NCBI GenBank assembly: GCA_030698805.1
Contig: JAUYMA010000010.1
Span: 1-64,000, forward strand
Origin: Nanobdellota archaeon
GTDB taxonomy: Archaea > Nanobdellota > Nanobdellia > Pacearchaeales > GW2011-AR1
Direction of reading: 5' to 3'
DNA: 64,000 bases
In this document: positions 8,870 through 18,516 of the stretch, piece after piece
Layout: the number at the start of each line of letters is the position of its first letter
Position numbering within the stretch: position 1 is the stretch's first letter
Made by a program: the position numbers and the translations under genes
Notes under the pieces: model-generated
What the model was told of the DNA's origin: nothing
Databases searched by the model: none
The model's input: the letters and a program-made list of their open reading frames with translations, nothing else

Positions 8870-10882
8870 ATGGAAAAGAGAGTGATAATTATTGCCTTAT
8901 TAGGCATAATTGTTTTTATGGGAGCCGCAAGTGCAGAACTCTTGATTGGACAGACTGATTCTTTGTATAGCATTGGAGATTCTCTTGATTTTAATATTAC
9001 TTTAAGCAGCTCTACAGGGGTAAGTGAATTCTTAGTGACTAAATTAGTTTGCAGCAGCGGCGAGATAGAAATATACAGAAGCCCCTACAGCCTTTCTGCA
9101 GGAGAAAGAAGAATTATTCCAATTAGCATTAAACTTGATTCTTTACTTTTGAAGAATCTTAATGGGATGTGCAAGATTGAAGCAATCTACGGATCATCCA
9201 AAACATTTAGCCAGAATTTTTATATTGATAGTAAAGTAAGTGTAGTATTTTATGCAGAAAGCATTGTTGATCCAGGTAAGGAAGTTAAAGTAAGTGGAAC
9301 TGCAAAAAAGAGCAATGGGCAAGTATTAGAAGGATTTTTAGATATTTCAATTGGTGAATTGGGATTATCTAATAAAGATCTTGTAAAGAATGGCGAATTT
9401 AATTCTACTTTGTTTATTCCTAGAAATGCGAGAAGCGGCAGTTATGAAATAACCATAAGAGTATATGATAAAGATAATCTGAATGTAGTGGCCAATGAGG
9501 GAAATAATAGCGGGATGCTTCGCATTAAACAAATTATAGAAAAGATTGATCTTGCTTATGAGATACTAGAAACCAATCCTGGAACAGATTTTCTGTATTC
9601 TGTTATCCTCCTTGATCAGGCTGGAGATTCTTCTAGGCAAGAAGTTGAAGTGTCTTTAATAGATCCTAAAGAGAAGATCGTACAGAAATCTTTTGTTGTT
9701 TCTGGGACAACGAACAATTTATCTTTGGATTCTGCTGCACTTCCTGGAAACTGGAAGATTATTGCGAGATTCAATAATTTAGTTTATGAAAAAGAATTCT
9801 ATGTTAATGAATTTGAAGATGCTTCTTTTTATATCGCAAATAATACTTTATACGTCAAAAACACTGGAAATGTACCTTTCGACAGCCCTGTAAGAATTTT
9901 AATTGGAGAAGAAATAGTCGTTAAAGAAGTGGCCTTGGGGATAGGTGCGATTAAAAAGTTCAAGCTTTCTGCTCCAGAGGGAGACTATTCTATTGGAGTT
10001 ATGGAGGACGATAAAGAATTTTATCTTGGAACTGCTTTATTGAGCGGAAATGCGGTGGGAGTTGGAGAGTATGATGAAATATCTGATGGTTTATCTTTTT
10101 GGATTTGGCTTTTAATATTACTTATATTATGCTTAGCTACAGTTTACTTCTATAAGAAACATGCCCATAAAAGTTACTACGGAAAAGAACCCGTCTCTTC
10201 CACTTCATTTACTCCTAGAGATTCCGGAGCAGGTTCAGAGCCAGTCTTCTCTAAAGCCGCGGCCCCTCAAAGATCATTTTCATTTGAGGAAAAAGCTATG
10301 AAACTTAGGGAGAATAAGGCTGAAAGCTTTGGCAACAAAGAAAAAGCAGTTATTGTAGCATTGAATGTCAGAAACTTAAGTGAGATAGCTGCTTCTGGAG
10401 AAGATTCTTTAGCACCTATCGGCAAGATCATTGAAAGCGCAAGAAAGAAAGGGGCAAAGTTTAAGGATGAGGAAAATTACAAACTATTCATATTCTCCCC
10501 CAGTGTAACGAAAGATCCTAATCTGAATTATAACGCTTTGCAATTTTTAAATAAAGCAGAAGTTTTCTTAAATGATTATAACAAGAAAAAAGCTTTGAAG
10601 ATTGACTTCGGTTTGGGTGCGAATGCCGGCGAACTAATAATAGAGTCTTCTAGAGGCAAGATTAAGGTTAGTTCTTCAGGAAACACTATTCTAGTGGCTA
10701 AGAAGGCAGCCTCGCGGGCTAAAAATGAGGCTATTATTTCACAGGCATTAAAGAGAGAACTGCCTGCTGTATTAAAGACAAGTCCTTTGCCTGGAGAAAA
10801 CTTCTTCAAGCTTAATAGCATAGTTAACAGAAGCCCTCAGGAAGAGTTTCTCAGCAAGTTTATGAATAGAAATAAAAAATAA
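8870..10882 (+). CDS. Membrane protein: Ig-like ectodomain repeats, one TM, cytosolic class III nucleotidyl cyclase-like C-terminal domain
   Basis: Signal peptide; TM FWIWLLILLILCLATVYFY; C-term KAVIVALNVRNLSEIA...IDFGLGANAGELIIESS...SSSGNTILVAKKAASRAKNEAIISQALK resembles cyclase fold. Confidence 0.55.
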   Translation: MEKRVIIIALLGIIVFMGAASAELLIGQTDSLYSIGDSLDFNITLSSSTGVSEFLVTKLVCSSGEIEIYRSPYSLSAGERRIIPISIKLDSLLLKNLNGMCKIEAIYGSSKTFSQNFYIDSKVSVVFYAESIVDPGKEVKVSGTAKKSNGQVLEGFLDISIGELGLSNKDLVKNGEFNSTLFIPRNARSGSYEITIRVYDKDNLNVVANEGNNSGMLRIKQIIEKIDLAYEILETNPGTDFLYSVILLDQAGDSSRQEVEVSLIDPKEKIVQKSFVVSGTTNNLSLDSAALPGNWKIIARFNNLVYEKEFYVNEFEDASFYIANNTLYVKNTGNVPFDSPVRILIGEEIVVKEVALGIGAIKKFKLSAPEGDYSIGVMEDDKEFYLGTALLSGNAVGVGEYDEISDGLSFWIWLLILLILCLATVYFYKKHAHKSYYGKEPVSSTSFTPRDSGAGSEPVFSKAAAPQRSFSFEEKAMKLRENKAESFGNKEKAVIVALNVRNLSEIAASGEDSLAPIGKIIESARKKGAKFKDEENYKLFIFSPSVTKDPNLNYNALQFLNKAEVFLNDYNKKKALKIDFGLGANAGELIIESSRGKIKVSSSGNTILVAKKAASRAKNEAIISQALKRELPAVLKTSPLPGENFFKLNSIVNRSPQEEFLSKFMNRNKK

Positions 10883-10907
10883 CTCTTCTTAATAAATTAT
10901 AGATAAT

Positions 10908-11129
10908 ATGAATGTGAGAAAAGAAAAATCTTATATCTCTAGCGGAATTGGCTTAGCAGTTTCTATCTTGCTCTTTATAATTGCATATGACTTGCCACAA
11001 GGCTTTTTTGGGAGACTTATGGTTATAGCAGGTATATTCTTCATCATATTATCTTTCTTGAGCTTTTGGAAACCTCAAGAATTTGGCATACTTGCCGCCC
11101 GTATTTTCTTGAATAATAATAAAAAATAA
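10908..11129 (+). CDS. Small membrane protein
   Basis: Two hydrophobic helices, follows previous gene closely. Confidence 0.5.
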   Translation: MNVRKEKSYISSGIGLAVSILLFIIAYDLPQGFFGRLMVIAGIFFIILSFLSFWKPQEFGILAARIFLNNNKK

Positions 11130-11135
11130 ATTATT

Positions 11136-11444
11136 CTAGGCAAAATATTCTACCAATTTGTCATCGTCTAAATAGTATCCTGAATGGCCTGCTTCTTCTT
11201 TAGTCAGCTTTTCAAGCTCTTCGTAATCTGGCAAGATATTCATGGCTTTAGATTTCTTTATCAGATGGGCCTTTAAACAGCGCAGGCAACATATTTTTTC
11301 TCCTGATAAAGGCTTTTCAACTAGGGAATTACGATTGATAAAACTCTGAGCTTCATCTAATAAAGATTTAGGAATATTAGAATTTAGTAAAAGGGTGTTG
11401 TATAAACCCTCTGCAAGAACCTGTTGTGATTTTTTTAATGTCAT
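11136..11444 (-). CDS. Hypothetical protein with CCLRC motif
   Basis: ORF, compact, convergent neighbour. Confidence 0.45.
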   Translation of the reverse strand: MTLKKSQQVLAEGLYNTLLLNSNIPKSLLDEAQSFINRNSLVEKPLSGEKICCLRCLKAHLIKKSKAMNILPDYEELEKLTKEEAGHSGYYLDDDKLVEYFA

Positions 11445-11659
11445 GGAATTTTGTGCAAGAGCCGGGAGGTATTATCTCGGTCTTACTTAAATTTAGAAAT
11501 AAAGACACAAGTAGGATAGTGTTGACTAAGATTCATTCTTATCCAATTCATCCTCTTGTTTATCATACTATATTACAGGCTTCCACATTTATATATCTTT
11601 TGGTTTCTTCGATATTTTATAATGCAAAGAATTAAAAAACTAAGCATCTGAACTATAAT

Positions 11660-12034
11660 ATGAAGGCTAAGGCAAATAAAAAAAGAAAAGTGTTCATAGG
11701 CTTAGGGATATTGGCATTATTATTGGTTGCAACTTACTTTTTAGCAATCAACATAACTCAGATTACCGGCAAGACTATTAGTAATAACGACGGTGATTTA
11801 AACTCTTGTTTAATCTCTAAGCAGGTAATCTTTTATGGTGCTGAAGAATGCGTTAAATGCATAGAACAGAAAGAGATTCTTCGTGATTATTTGAGCAGTT
11901 TGAAATATGTCGATTGCGGAGTTGATTATTCTGCTTGTGCCCATCTTGAAGAAGTTCCTGCTTGGGAAGTAGGCAGTCAAGTTATTACTGGAGTTGTCGA
12001 TGTTAGCGGATTGAAGAATTTTGCTGGCTGTTAG
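11660..12034 (+). CDS. Membrane-anchored thioredoxin-like protein
   Basis: N-terminal TM; VIFYGAEECVKCIEQKEIL (CxxC) and EVPAWEVGSQVITGV. Confidence 0.65.
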   Translation: MKAKANKKRKVFIGLGILALLLVATYFLAINITQITGKTISNNDGDLNSCLISKQVIFYGAEECVKCIEQKEILRDYLSSLKYVDCGVDYSACAHLEEVPAWEVGSQVITGVVDVSGLKNFAGC

Positions 12035-12045
12035 TTTCTTCACTT

Positions 12046-13671
12046 TTATTTGCTTTGTGGGATTAATTCCATGTTTCTTTTTAGAGCTTCTTCGCGAGGA
12101 TTAAATTGCAAGTCTCTTCCTTTTGATCTGGCAGCAAACCAAGTTACTCCTGATGAGATATATTGCCCTAATCCATTGTAAACATCTATTTTTGCGAGTG
12201 CGGATCCATCTCCATTTACAACATTATCATTGAAATAATAAACTCTTATTTCATCAGCCCTACCATTTTGATTTGCATCTACTAATTCAACATAGGCTCT
12301 GAAAAATTGAGCAGAAGGTTTTCCTTCTCTATTGGGAAGATAAACTAATTTGACTCCATCCACGCTAATTTTTACTTTAATTTTATCAACTTGAGCAAGC
12401 TGATATATTGCTGCAGGATATTCTCCCCCTGTTTCGTAATCTTCAAATCTTTGATCTTCCAATAATTCTTGTAATGATGGCAAGCCCGACACGCTGTATC
12501 CTTCTTCTCCTTCGGAGCCTTGTCCTAAGTGATTTGTCTTTCTTCCATTTCTTCTATCTTGCAAGGAAAGATGAAAACCTTTTTCTGCGATATCTCCTGA
12601 GCTTTCTGTTTTACAAGCATTCGGACATAAGTAAGCTATAGCCGAAGCAGCGCTTATCTGGACTATTGTTCCTGCAAACTTTTTTTCTGATGCATAAGGA
12701 TAAAGTATTTTCAATGCTTCTTCTCTAGATTGCAGGCGAATTACCTCTGCAAAAGAAGCTGCACAGATCAACTCTAGATCTTTCTTAGTTTTATCTTCTC
12801 TCGATTTGTGCTTGCTTAATGTTTGTATATTTATATCTGCTTCGAGCAGGTCTTTTGCAAGAATAGTTCCCGAAGGATATACCCTGCTAAAATCACTTCC
12901 GAATCTCTCAAGATATTCTGCAGTTTTTATTGTATCTTTAGCTCTTGTTAGCGTAGCTTTTAGAATTGAGTCTCTGTCATTTTGAGCTATGAATTCTAGA
13001 GTTCTTGCTCCGCTTTGATAAGCTCTTTTTTCAGAAGTTAAAGTGGGATACCTTTTATCCCGGTCTTTTTCGTGTTGAGCTTCATGGGCTATCACTCCTC
13101 CAAATGTTTTTGGATTTTTTATTGAAGAATCATCTGCTAAAGTATCTATTAAGATAATTCCTCCTCCAATGGAGAGCCCATTTACATCTTCATGAGAGCT
13201 GCCTATTCTGTTCACTACATTTGGAGAGAATATAATATATTTTACGCTTGTTTTTACATTTTCTTTGTCTTGAGGATGCAGTTTATCAATAAAATACCCT
13301 GCAAATTGTGAGTCGGATTTACAAACAATGGTATTTCCTTGCAAAATTTCTGATAAATTCTCTTCTGAATAATCGTCTTCTAGAACTCTTAATCCTGATT
13401 TATCAAAGACTATTGCGTTTTGAGAGCTTTTTTCTAAAGATACTATTAATCTATTTATCTCCTCATGAGACACATCATGGGCTCTGTGAAATTCCGATAT
13501 TCTATCTTCTAAATTTGGGATTGTTCCAGGGATATAAGATTGAATCATAGTTACTGTCTGAGCAGGGATGCTGTTTTTCCCCCTATAAAGTCCATCTATT
13601 GCAACAGTGCCAAGCATTCCTGCTAGACCTATTAATGCCCATTTTTTCAATTTAGATTTATTAAACTTCAT
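12046..13671 (-). CDS. Secreted/membrane protein with HExxH metallopeptidase-like motif
   Basis: N-term TM; GGVIAHEAQHEKDRDKRYPTLTSEKRAYQSGAR. Confidence 0.55.
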   Translation of the reverse strand: MKFNKSKLKKWALIGLAGMLGTVAIDGLYRGKNSIPAQTVTMIQSYIPGTIPNLEDRISEFHRAHDVSHEEINRLIVSLEKSSQNAIVFDKSGLRVLEDDYSEENLSEILQGNTIVCKSDSQFAGYFIDKLHPQDKENVKTSVKYIIFSPNVVNRIGSSHEDVNGLSIGGGIILIDTLADDSSIKNPKTFGGVIAHEAQHEKDRDKRYPTLTSEKRAYQSGARTLEFIAQNDRDSILKATLTRAKDTIKTAEYLERFGSDFSRVYPSGTILAKDLLEADINIQTLSKHKSREDKTKKDLELICAASFAEVIRLQSREEALKILYPYASEKKFAGTIVQISAASAIAYLCPNACKTESSGDIAEKGFHLSLQDRRNGRKTNHLGQGSEGEEGYSVSGLPSLQELLEDQRFEDYETGGEYPAAIYQLAQVDKIKVKISVDGVKLVYLPNREGKPSAQFFRAYVELVDANQNGRADEIRVYYFNDNVVNGDGSALAKIDVYNGLGQYISSGVTWFAARSKGRDLQFNPREEALKRNMELIPQSK

Positions 13672-13736
13672 AACAGAAAATTGCTAAAATGCTTTATAAA
13701 ATTATCTTTTGTGATAACTTGATAATAGTTACAGAA

Positions 13737-14003
13737 TTAGTCATTGGAGAAATGTTTTACTAGTTCATCTACTGCTCTTCTTACATTTCTATCATCTTTT
13801 TTCTTTAAAGCTGTTCTCTGCCTACGAACATCTCAATAAGGCAGATTTTGTAATGGCACAATTGACATTCCAGTTTTCTTTCCTGTACTTTCAAATCTTC
13901 CTCTATAAATGTGGATTGTTGCAGCGAGATCTTCAGCTTGATCTGTGGGCACATCTATTCCATATCTATGTCCGTTTTCCTAGAATCCATAATATCTTTG
14001 CAT
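13737..14003 (-). pseudogene. Short ORF interrupted by in-frame TAG (codon 8) and TGA (codon 57)
   Basis: Manual reading: MQRYYGF*ENGHRYGIDVPTDQAEDLAATIHIYRGRFESTGKKTGMSIVPLQNLPY*DVRRQRTALKKKDDRNVRRAVDELVKHFSND. Confidence 0.6.
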
Positions 14004-14050
14004 GTTAGTTAGAAGAATTGTAAATTAATAAAATTTTAGATAATTTCTAA

Positions 14051-14485
14051 TTAAGCTATAGAAACAACTTTTATCTTAAATATTAAAGTTTTTCCAGCCA
14101 AAGGGTGATTGAGATCAATTGTCACTTCTTTTTCATCTACTTCTGCGATTTTTGCAGGAATTTGCTGTCCAGTCGGAGTTGCTAAAAGAACAGTCATTCC
14201 TTTTTCAGGATTTTGCCCTTGAGGCAAGGCTTCACGAGGGAATTTCTTTATCAGTTCAGGATTTTGCTCACCATATGCTTCTTGAGGTTTTATTGAAAAT
14301 TCCTTTTCATCCCCCTCTTTCATTCCTATCACTGCATTATCAAAACCAGGGATAACTTGCCCTGCGCCAACTTCAAATTCTATTGGATGTGAATGATCTC
14401 CATGCTTAGAGCTATCAAAGACTTCTCCGTCTTCAAATCTCCCTTCATAATCTAATTTTACTTTACTGCCTTTCTCTGCGATCAT
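14051..14485 (-). CDS. FKBP-type peptidyl-prolyl cis-trans isomerase (SlyD-like)
   Basis: KGSKVKLDYEGRFEDGEVFDSS...VIPGFDNAVIGMKEGDEKEFSI...VTIDLNHPLAGKTLIFKIKV. Confidence 0.9.
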   Translation of the reverse strand: MIAEKGSKVKLDYEGRFEDGEVFDSSKHGDHSHPIEFEVGAGQVIPGFDNAVIGMKEGDEKEFSIKPQEAYGEQNPELIKKFPREALPQGQNPEKGMTVLLATPTGQQIPAKIAEVDEKEVTIDLNHPLAGKTLIFKIKVVSIA

Positions 14486-14602
14486 ATTTAATATATTCTC
14501 AGACCTAGTCTAAAAACTATTATTTTTATGAATTTAGGGTATTTAAGAGTTTTGATATTCCTTTTTCAGAAGATTTATTAGTTAAGTTTTGCATAATAAT
14601 AT

Positions 14603-15211
14603 ATGGGTGATTATGAATTTATTACAGTGACTTCTAGAAGAGAGAAAGTAAAAGTATTTTTGATAAGCATTATTTTATTGTCTTTAGTGGCAATTATCAC
14701 GGTTTATTTCTGGGATAAGCTAATATTTTATTTTTATTCGGCTCTCGGTGAGAAATCGGGATTTGATTTTGCCAAGGATGCAGTTACTAATGTTTCTCTT
14801 TCTAAGTTATTTTGGATTAGCTTCCTTGGAGGGTCTATTTTTATCCCGATGCCTATCGAACTATTTTATTGGTTTAGCATGACTAGTGGAAATGGAATCT
14901 TTTACTCATTTGCTATTGCTCTAGTAGGCTTTGTCTCTATTCAATTAGTTAATTATTGGTTGGGATTGAAATTAAGCCCCTTCTTCCTTAACTTTGTCTC
15001 CAAGAGGAAAATCTTCAAAGTTAGGAGAGCAGTCAATAAATATGGTGCATTGGCAGTTTTTGTCCTGAATGTGGTGCCTTCCCCTTCTGAGTTGCTTATT
15101 TTTGGATTAGGTGTAACAAAGTATAATTTGACCAGACTTTTTGCCGTATTGACTCTGGCTACGGCAATTAAATATGGGATAATGGCTATTTTTTATATAA
15201 TCTTTTATTAA
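14603..15211 (+). CDS. DedA/VTT-domain-like membrane protein
   Basis: Multi-TM; FIPMPIELFYWFSMTSGNGIF...VVPSPSELLIFGLGVTKYNLTRLF. Confidence 0.6.
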   Translation: MGDYEFITVTSRREKVKVFLISIILLSLVAIITVYFWDKLIFYFYSALGEKSGFDFAKDAVTNVSLSKLFWISFLGGSIFIPMPIELFYWFSMTSGNGIFYSFAIALVGFVSIQLVNYWLGLKLSPFFLNFVSKRKIFKVRRAVNKYGALAVFVLNVVPSPSELLIFGLGVTKYNLTRLFAVLTLATAIKYGIMAIFYIIFY

Positions 15212-15230
15212 ATAAATTTTTATACTGGGA

Positions 15231-15734
15231 TTGGTTATTAGACACATGAAAAAGATGGATTTTTTTGTTAAATCTGGCGCCCATTATAAAGATACTTATG
15301 ATTTAAGAGAGCTAATTGGTTCCAGAGTAGTCTCAAAAAATGGCTTAGTAGTGGGAAAGATAGTTGAAATAAGAGCTATACCTGGGGAATTTGATATAGA
15401 GGGTATAGTAGTTAGAAGGGGGATTTTCAAAAGCAATTTATATCTAAATGTCAATTACATCCATCAGATAACTGCTGAAGCAGTCTTTCTTAATATAGAT
15501 CCAAGCATCATGCTTAAAGGAATGAAGGTTTTAGATTCTGAAGGAGAATTAATAGGCAAGGTGTATGGTGTTTTGCGCAAAGGAGACTTGAATGATCTTG
15601 ATAAAATAATAGTTTCGTCTTTTTGGAGGAGGAAAGTAATCATTCCCGTTTCCGCTATAAGGAAAATAGGCGAATCCATATTACTCGCACAAGATTACCA
15701 TGTCAACAAAAAGTATTTCTGGCAAAAACCTTGA
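15231..15734 (+). CDS. PRC-barrel domain protein
   Basis: ELIGSRVVSKNGLVVGKIVEI and LKGMKVLDSEGELIGKVYGV. Confidence 0.7.
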   Translation: MVIRHMKKMDFFVKSGAHYKDTYDLRELIGSRVVSKNGLVVGKIVEIRAIPGEFDIEGIVVRRGIFKSNLYLNVNYIHQITAEAVFLNIDPSIMLKGMKVLDSEGELIGKVYGVLRKGDLNDLDKIIVSSFWRRKVIIPVSAIRKIGESILLAQDYHVNKKYFWQKP

Positions 15735-16185
15735 TCAGGCTTTTACATCAGATGATTTATTAGGAAAAGATGTTATTGATGCAGATGGAAGTGTCATCGG
15801 AGTTGCTGAGAAGATCTTCATCGATCCCAATTCCTTGGATTTCATTGGAATAAGTGTAGATAAGGGGTTTTTAAAACAAGGCCTAGTTATAGGCAAAGAT
15901 TATATTGAGAGAGTAACTGCTCATGTTATTTTTCTTAGGATTAAGGTTGTTTCCGAGATTAAGAATATGAAAGTATTTGACAGGAATGGAGTTCTTATAG
16001 GGAGAATTAGGGAAGTAGAGTTACAAGGGCAGAAAAACGAAATTGCTTCTCTAATAATATCTTCGATAATAAAAGGGATCCCTAAGAAAATCCTAGTAAG
16101 CGGTGCCCTTATCGAGAAAATCGGTTATAATGTTATTCTTAGAATTACAAAAGGCGATATTTTCGAGCTGAACAAGAAAGTTTAA
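15700..16185 (+). CDS. PRC-barrel domain protein, tandem paralog overlapping the previous gene
   Basis: DLLGKDVIDADGSVIGVAEKI and IKNMKVFDRNGVLIGRIREVEL. Confidence 0.7.
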   Translation: MSTKSISGKNLDQAFTSDDLLGKDVIDADGSVIGVAEKIFIDPNSLDFIGISVDKGFLKQGLVIGKDYIERVTAHVIFLRIKVVSEIKNMKVFDRNGVLIGRIREVELQGQKNEIASLIISSIIKGIPKKILVSGALIEKIGYNVILRITKGDIFELNKKV

Positions 16186-16237
16186 GACTAACTTCTAAGT
16201 GCAATGCTTTTAAACTTCAATTATATTATTTCTGCAT

Positions 16238-16319
16238 GCCCAGATGCGACAATGGTACTCGGACGGTCTCGAAAACCGTTTTCCTTCGGGATTTCCAGGT
16301 TCGATTCCTGGTCTGGGCG
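16238..16319 (+). tRNA. tRNA-Ser(CGA)
   Basis: Acceptor GCCCAGA/TCTGGGC, anticodon arm ACGGT-CTCGAAA-ACCGT, long variable arm, T arm CCAGG-TTCGATT-CCTGG. Confidence 0.93.
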
Positions 16320-16402
16320 TACGTCAAAATTGCATTTTCCAGAGACTTGCTAACAAACGAGTCTTTGATTATGCAAAAATGTGCCATGCCTGGCGCGAGC
16401 GT

Positions 16403-16669
16403 TTAACTTTTATAAATCACATCGTGATGATCATAGTCTTCAAGCGTTATGGTCTTGGTGCTTTCGTCCACTGAGAAGACCAGAACAAATGACTTTCCTA
16501 TATGAACTCTTTTTAGATGTTGCAAAGGCGCTCTCAGATTTTTATAATGCTGAGGGTTTTGTATAATTTCATCGATTTTTCTGGATATTATTTCCATCTG
16601 TTTCTTATCTTTTTTTGAGAGCTTAATGAATTTTTCATCCAAAGATGGCTTAATCTTGATAGAATACAT
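16403..16669 (-). CDS. RelE/ParE-family toxin
   Basis: YSIKIKPSLDEKFIKLSKKDKKQMEIISRKIDEIIQNPQHYKNL...VHIGKSFVLVFSVDE...LEDYDHHDVIY. Confidence 0.75.
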   Translation of the reverse strand: MYSIKIKPSLDEKFIKLSKKDKKQMEIISRKIDEIIQNPQHYKNLRAPLQHLKRVHIGKSFVLVFSVDESTKTITLEDYDHHDVIYKS

Positions 16670-16673
16670 TTAT

Positions 16674-16931
16674 TTACAAGCCGTATCGTTTTTTGAATTC
16701 TTCAATTCCACCGATAGTTATTGCTTTTTCCTCTTTAACATTAGACATTCTTTCTATGAATTCAGGTCTTAATTGAGGCTCTAAAATTTCTAATCCGTAA
16801 TCAGTAACAACCTTTGAAATTGCTTCGCTCTTGTCTTTAAGGTTATACCTAGCTTTCACTATATTTAGGATTTGGTTTACTTCTTCAGGTATCTCAATCA
16901 TTGCTTGTATAAATTTATCTCTATTTGCCAT
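16674..16931 (-). CDS. DUF2683-like antitoxin partner (start chosen at internal Met, MANRDKFIQ)
   Basis: MIEIPEEVNQILNIVKARYNLKDKSEAISKVVTDYGLEILEPQLRPEFIERM; 4 bp before toxin gene. Confidence 0.65.
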   Translation of the reverse strand: MANRDKFIQAMIEIPEEVNQILNIVKARYNLKDKSEAISKVVTDYGLEILEPQLRPEFIERMSNVKEEKAITIGGIEEFKKRYGL

Positions 16932-17055
16932 ATATTTAATATATACTCGAAGTATATAAAGGCTTTTACCTTCTTTTAGCCGCAACTCAGCGGTTGCAGC
17001 CATTCTATTTAAACCTCAATTCATTAAGAATATCGTACAAAACTTGTAAATGAAT

Positions 17056-17100
17056 ACGCCCAGAGATTGGTCAAGAATAGCATGATGAGGGTCTGGGCGT
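17056..17100 (+). repeat. Inverted repeat acgcccaga...tctgggcgt matching the tRNA-Ser acceptor stem ends
   Basis: Perfect 9-bp arms 17056-17064 and 17092-17100; GGTCTGGGCGT at 17090-17100 is identical to 16310-16320. Confidence 0.75.
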
Positions 17101-17252
17101 AAACCTTTTTGGTATAATCATGGGCGGTTTTTGCGTAGTTTAGCTCTCAAGACTCAGAAATTGTACTAGATATCTGACAGATATAAATCAGGGAATGTTA
17201 TGGCCTTAAGGGGATAGAAAGCCAGGATCGTTATATTTAATAGTTAAAAAAG

Positions 17253-18458
17253 ATGCGGAGAGATATGATTGAACTAGACAAGGGGAGAGTTATATTCAAG
17301 AATAAGGCAGATGATTTTATTGTTGAGGAGATAGGTGAGAATTATGTTTGTTCTATTTCTAATTCTTTATTTGCTTTTGAGAATGCGAAGGTTGATTTGG
17401 GCAAATTAGATTGCGATGATCGAAGAAATTTTCTTACTTGTGACCTGGAAAAGATAGGTTTGGATCATTTTCATACTTTTAGTATAGTTGGGAAAAAATT
17501 GGGCAAACTTCCTCATGAGCTAGGATACGCTGGCACTAAAGACAAATGCGCTTGGACTTGCCAAAGAATTTCTATTTTTAATCCCAATATCAGATTAATT
17601 AAGGATTTTTCTTCTTCAGGCATTATATTAAAGAATTTTAGATGGGCTAAGCATAAGATTAAGGTGGGAGACTTGGAAGGTAATAGGTTTAGAGTTGTTT
17701 TGAGAGATGTAGATAAAGAGGCTATTAAAATACTTAATAGGGTAAGAAATACAAAAGGATTCCCTAACTTCTTTGGAATGCAGAGATTTGGCTCTTTAAG
17801 AAGAGATAATGTGCGCATTGGTAAACTAATCTTGCAGCAGAAGTTTGAGGATGCAGTTTTTGCATATCTTGTTGGTTTTGGTGAGAAAGAAAGCGATGAA
17901 GTTAAAATAGCTAAGAAAAAGCTAAAATCTGACAAGAATTTAGTCGAAGCGATTAAATATTTCCCTGAGAAATTGAGGACTGAACATGGGGTGCTCAGAT
18001 ATCTTTCTTCACATCCTAAAGATTGGATAGGTGCTTTAAAGCTATTTGATGAGAAATCCTTGCTGATGATATGCCAATCAGTTCAAAGCCAGTTATTTAA
18101 TGATATTCTTGAGAGAGCAATAGAAGAGGGAATCAATCTTAACAATCAAAAAATCAATTTAATTGGTTATAATTCTAATTTTTCTCCAGGTGAAGTGGGA
18201 AGAATAGAGCGAGAAGTCTTGAAAGAACATGGCTTAGAATTTAAAAGTTTTAACACTTCTTCTCTGCCTTTTTTGAGCTTAAAAGGCTCTTCCAGGCAGG
18301 CATTTTTTGAGGTAAAAGATCTAATTGTAGAAACTGGGGAAGATGAACTTTTCCTGCCAAGTAAAAAGATAATCTTATCTTTCATTCTTGATTCGGGATC
18401 TTATGCTACAACTTTATTGGAACAATTCTTTATCCTGAGAGAAGAAAGCACCCTATAG
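17253..18458 (+). CDS. truD: tRNA pseudouridine(13) synthase TruD
   Basis: DDFIVEEIGE, LGYAGTKDKCAWTCQRISI, NFFGMQRFGS motifs. Confidence 0.9.
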   Translation: MRRDMIELDKGRVIFKNKADDFIVEEIGENYVCSISNSLFAFENAKVDLGKLDCDDRRNFLTCDLEKIGLDHFHTFSIVGKKLGKLPHELGYAGTKDKCAWTCQRISIFNPNIRLIKDFSSSGIILKNFRWAKHKIKVGDLEGNRFRVVLRDVDKEAIKILNRVRNTKGFPNFFGMQRFGSLRRDNVRIGKLILQQKFEDAVFAYLVGFGEKESDEVKIAKKKLKSDKNLVEAIKYFPEKLRTEHGVLRYLSSHPKDWIGALKLFDEKSLLMICQSVQSQLFNDILERAIEEGINLNNQKINLIGYNSNFSPGEVGRIEREVLKEHGLEFKSFNTSSLPFLSLKGSSRQAFFEVKDLIVETGEDELFLPSKKIILSFILDSGSYATTLLEQFFILREESTL

Positions 18459-18516
18459 ACTTTCTTCAATTTTACAAATAGCATAGCTTTATAAGATGAC
18501 ATTTGTCTAATTAATT

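Noticed and set aside
11426-11635. 69-aa plus ORF
   Set aside because: Overlaps the start of a minus-strand gene and a promoter-like region; no signature.
16244-16566. Plus-strand ORFs 16244-16474 and 16381-16566
   Set aside because: They overlap tRNA-Ser and run antisense through the RelE-like gene; no family signature.
17082-17177. Box C/D sRNA between ATGATGA and CTGA
   Set aside because: Spacing too long and no convincing C'/D' pair; kept only as an unexplained intergenic note.
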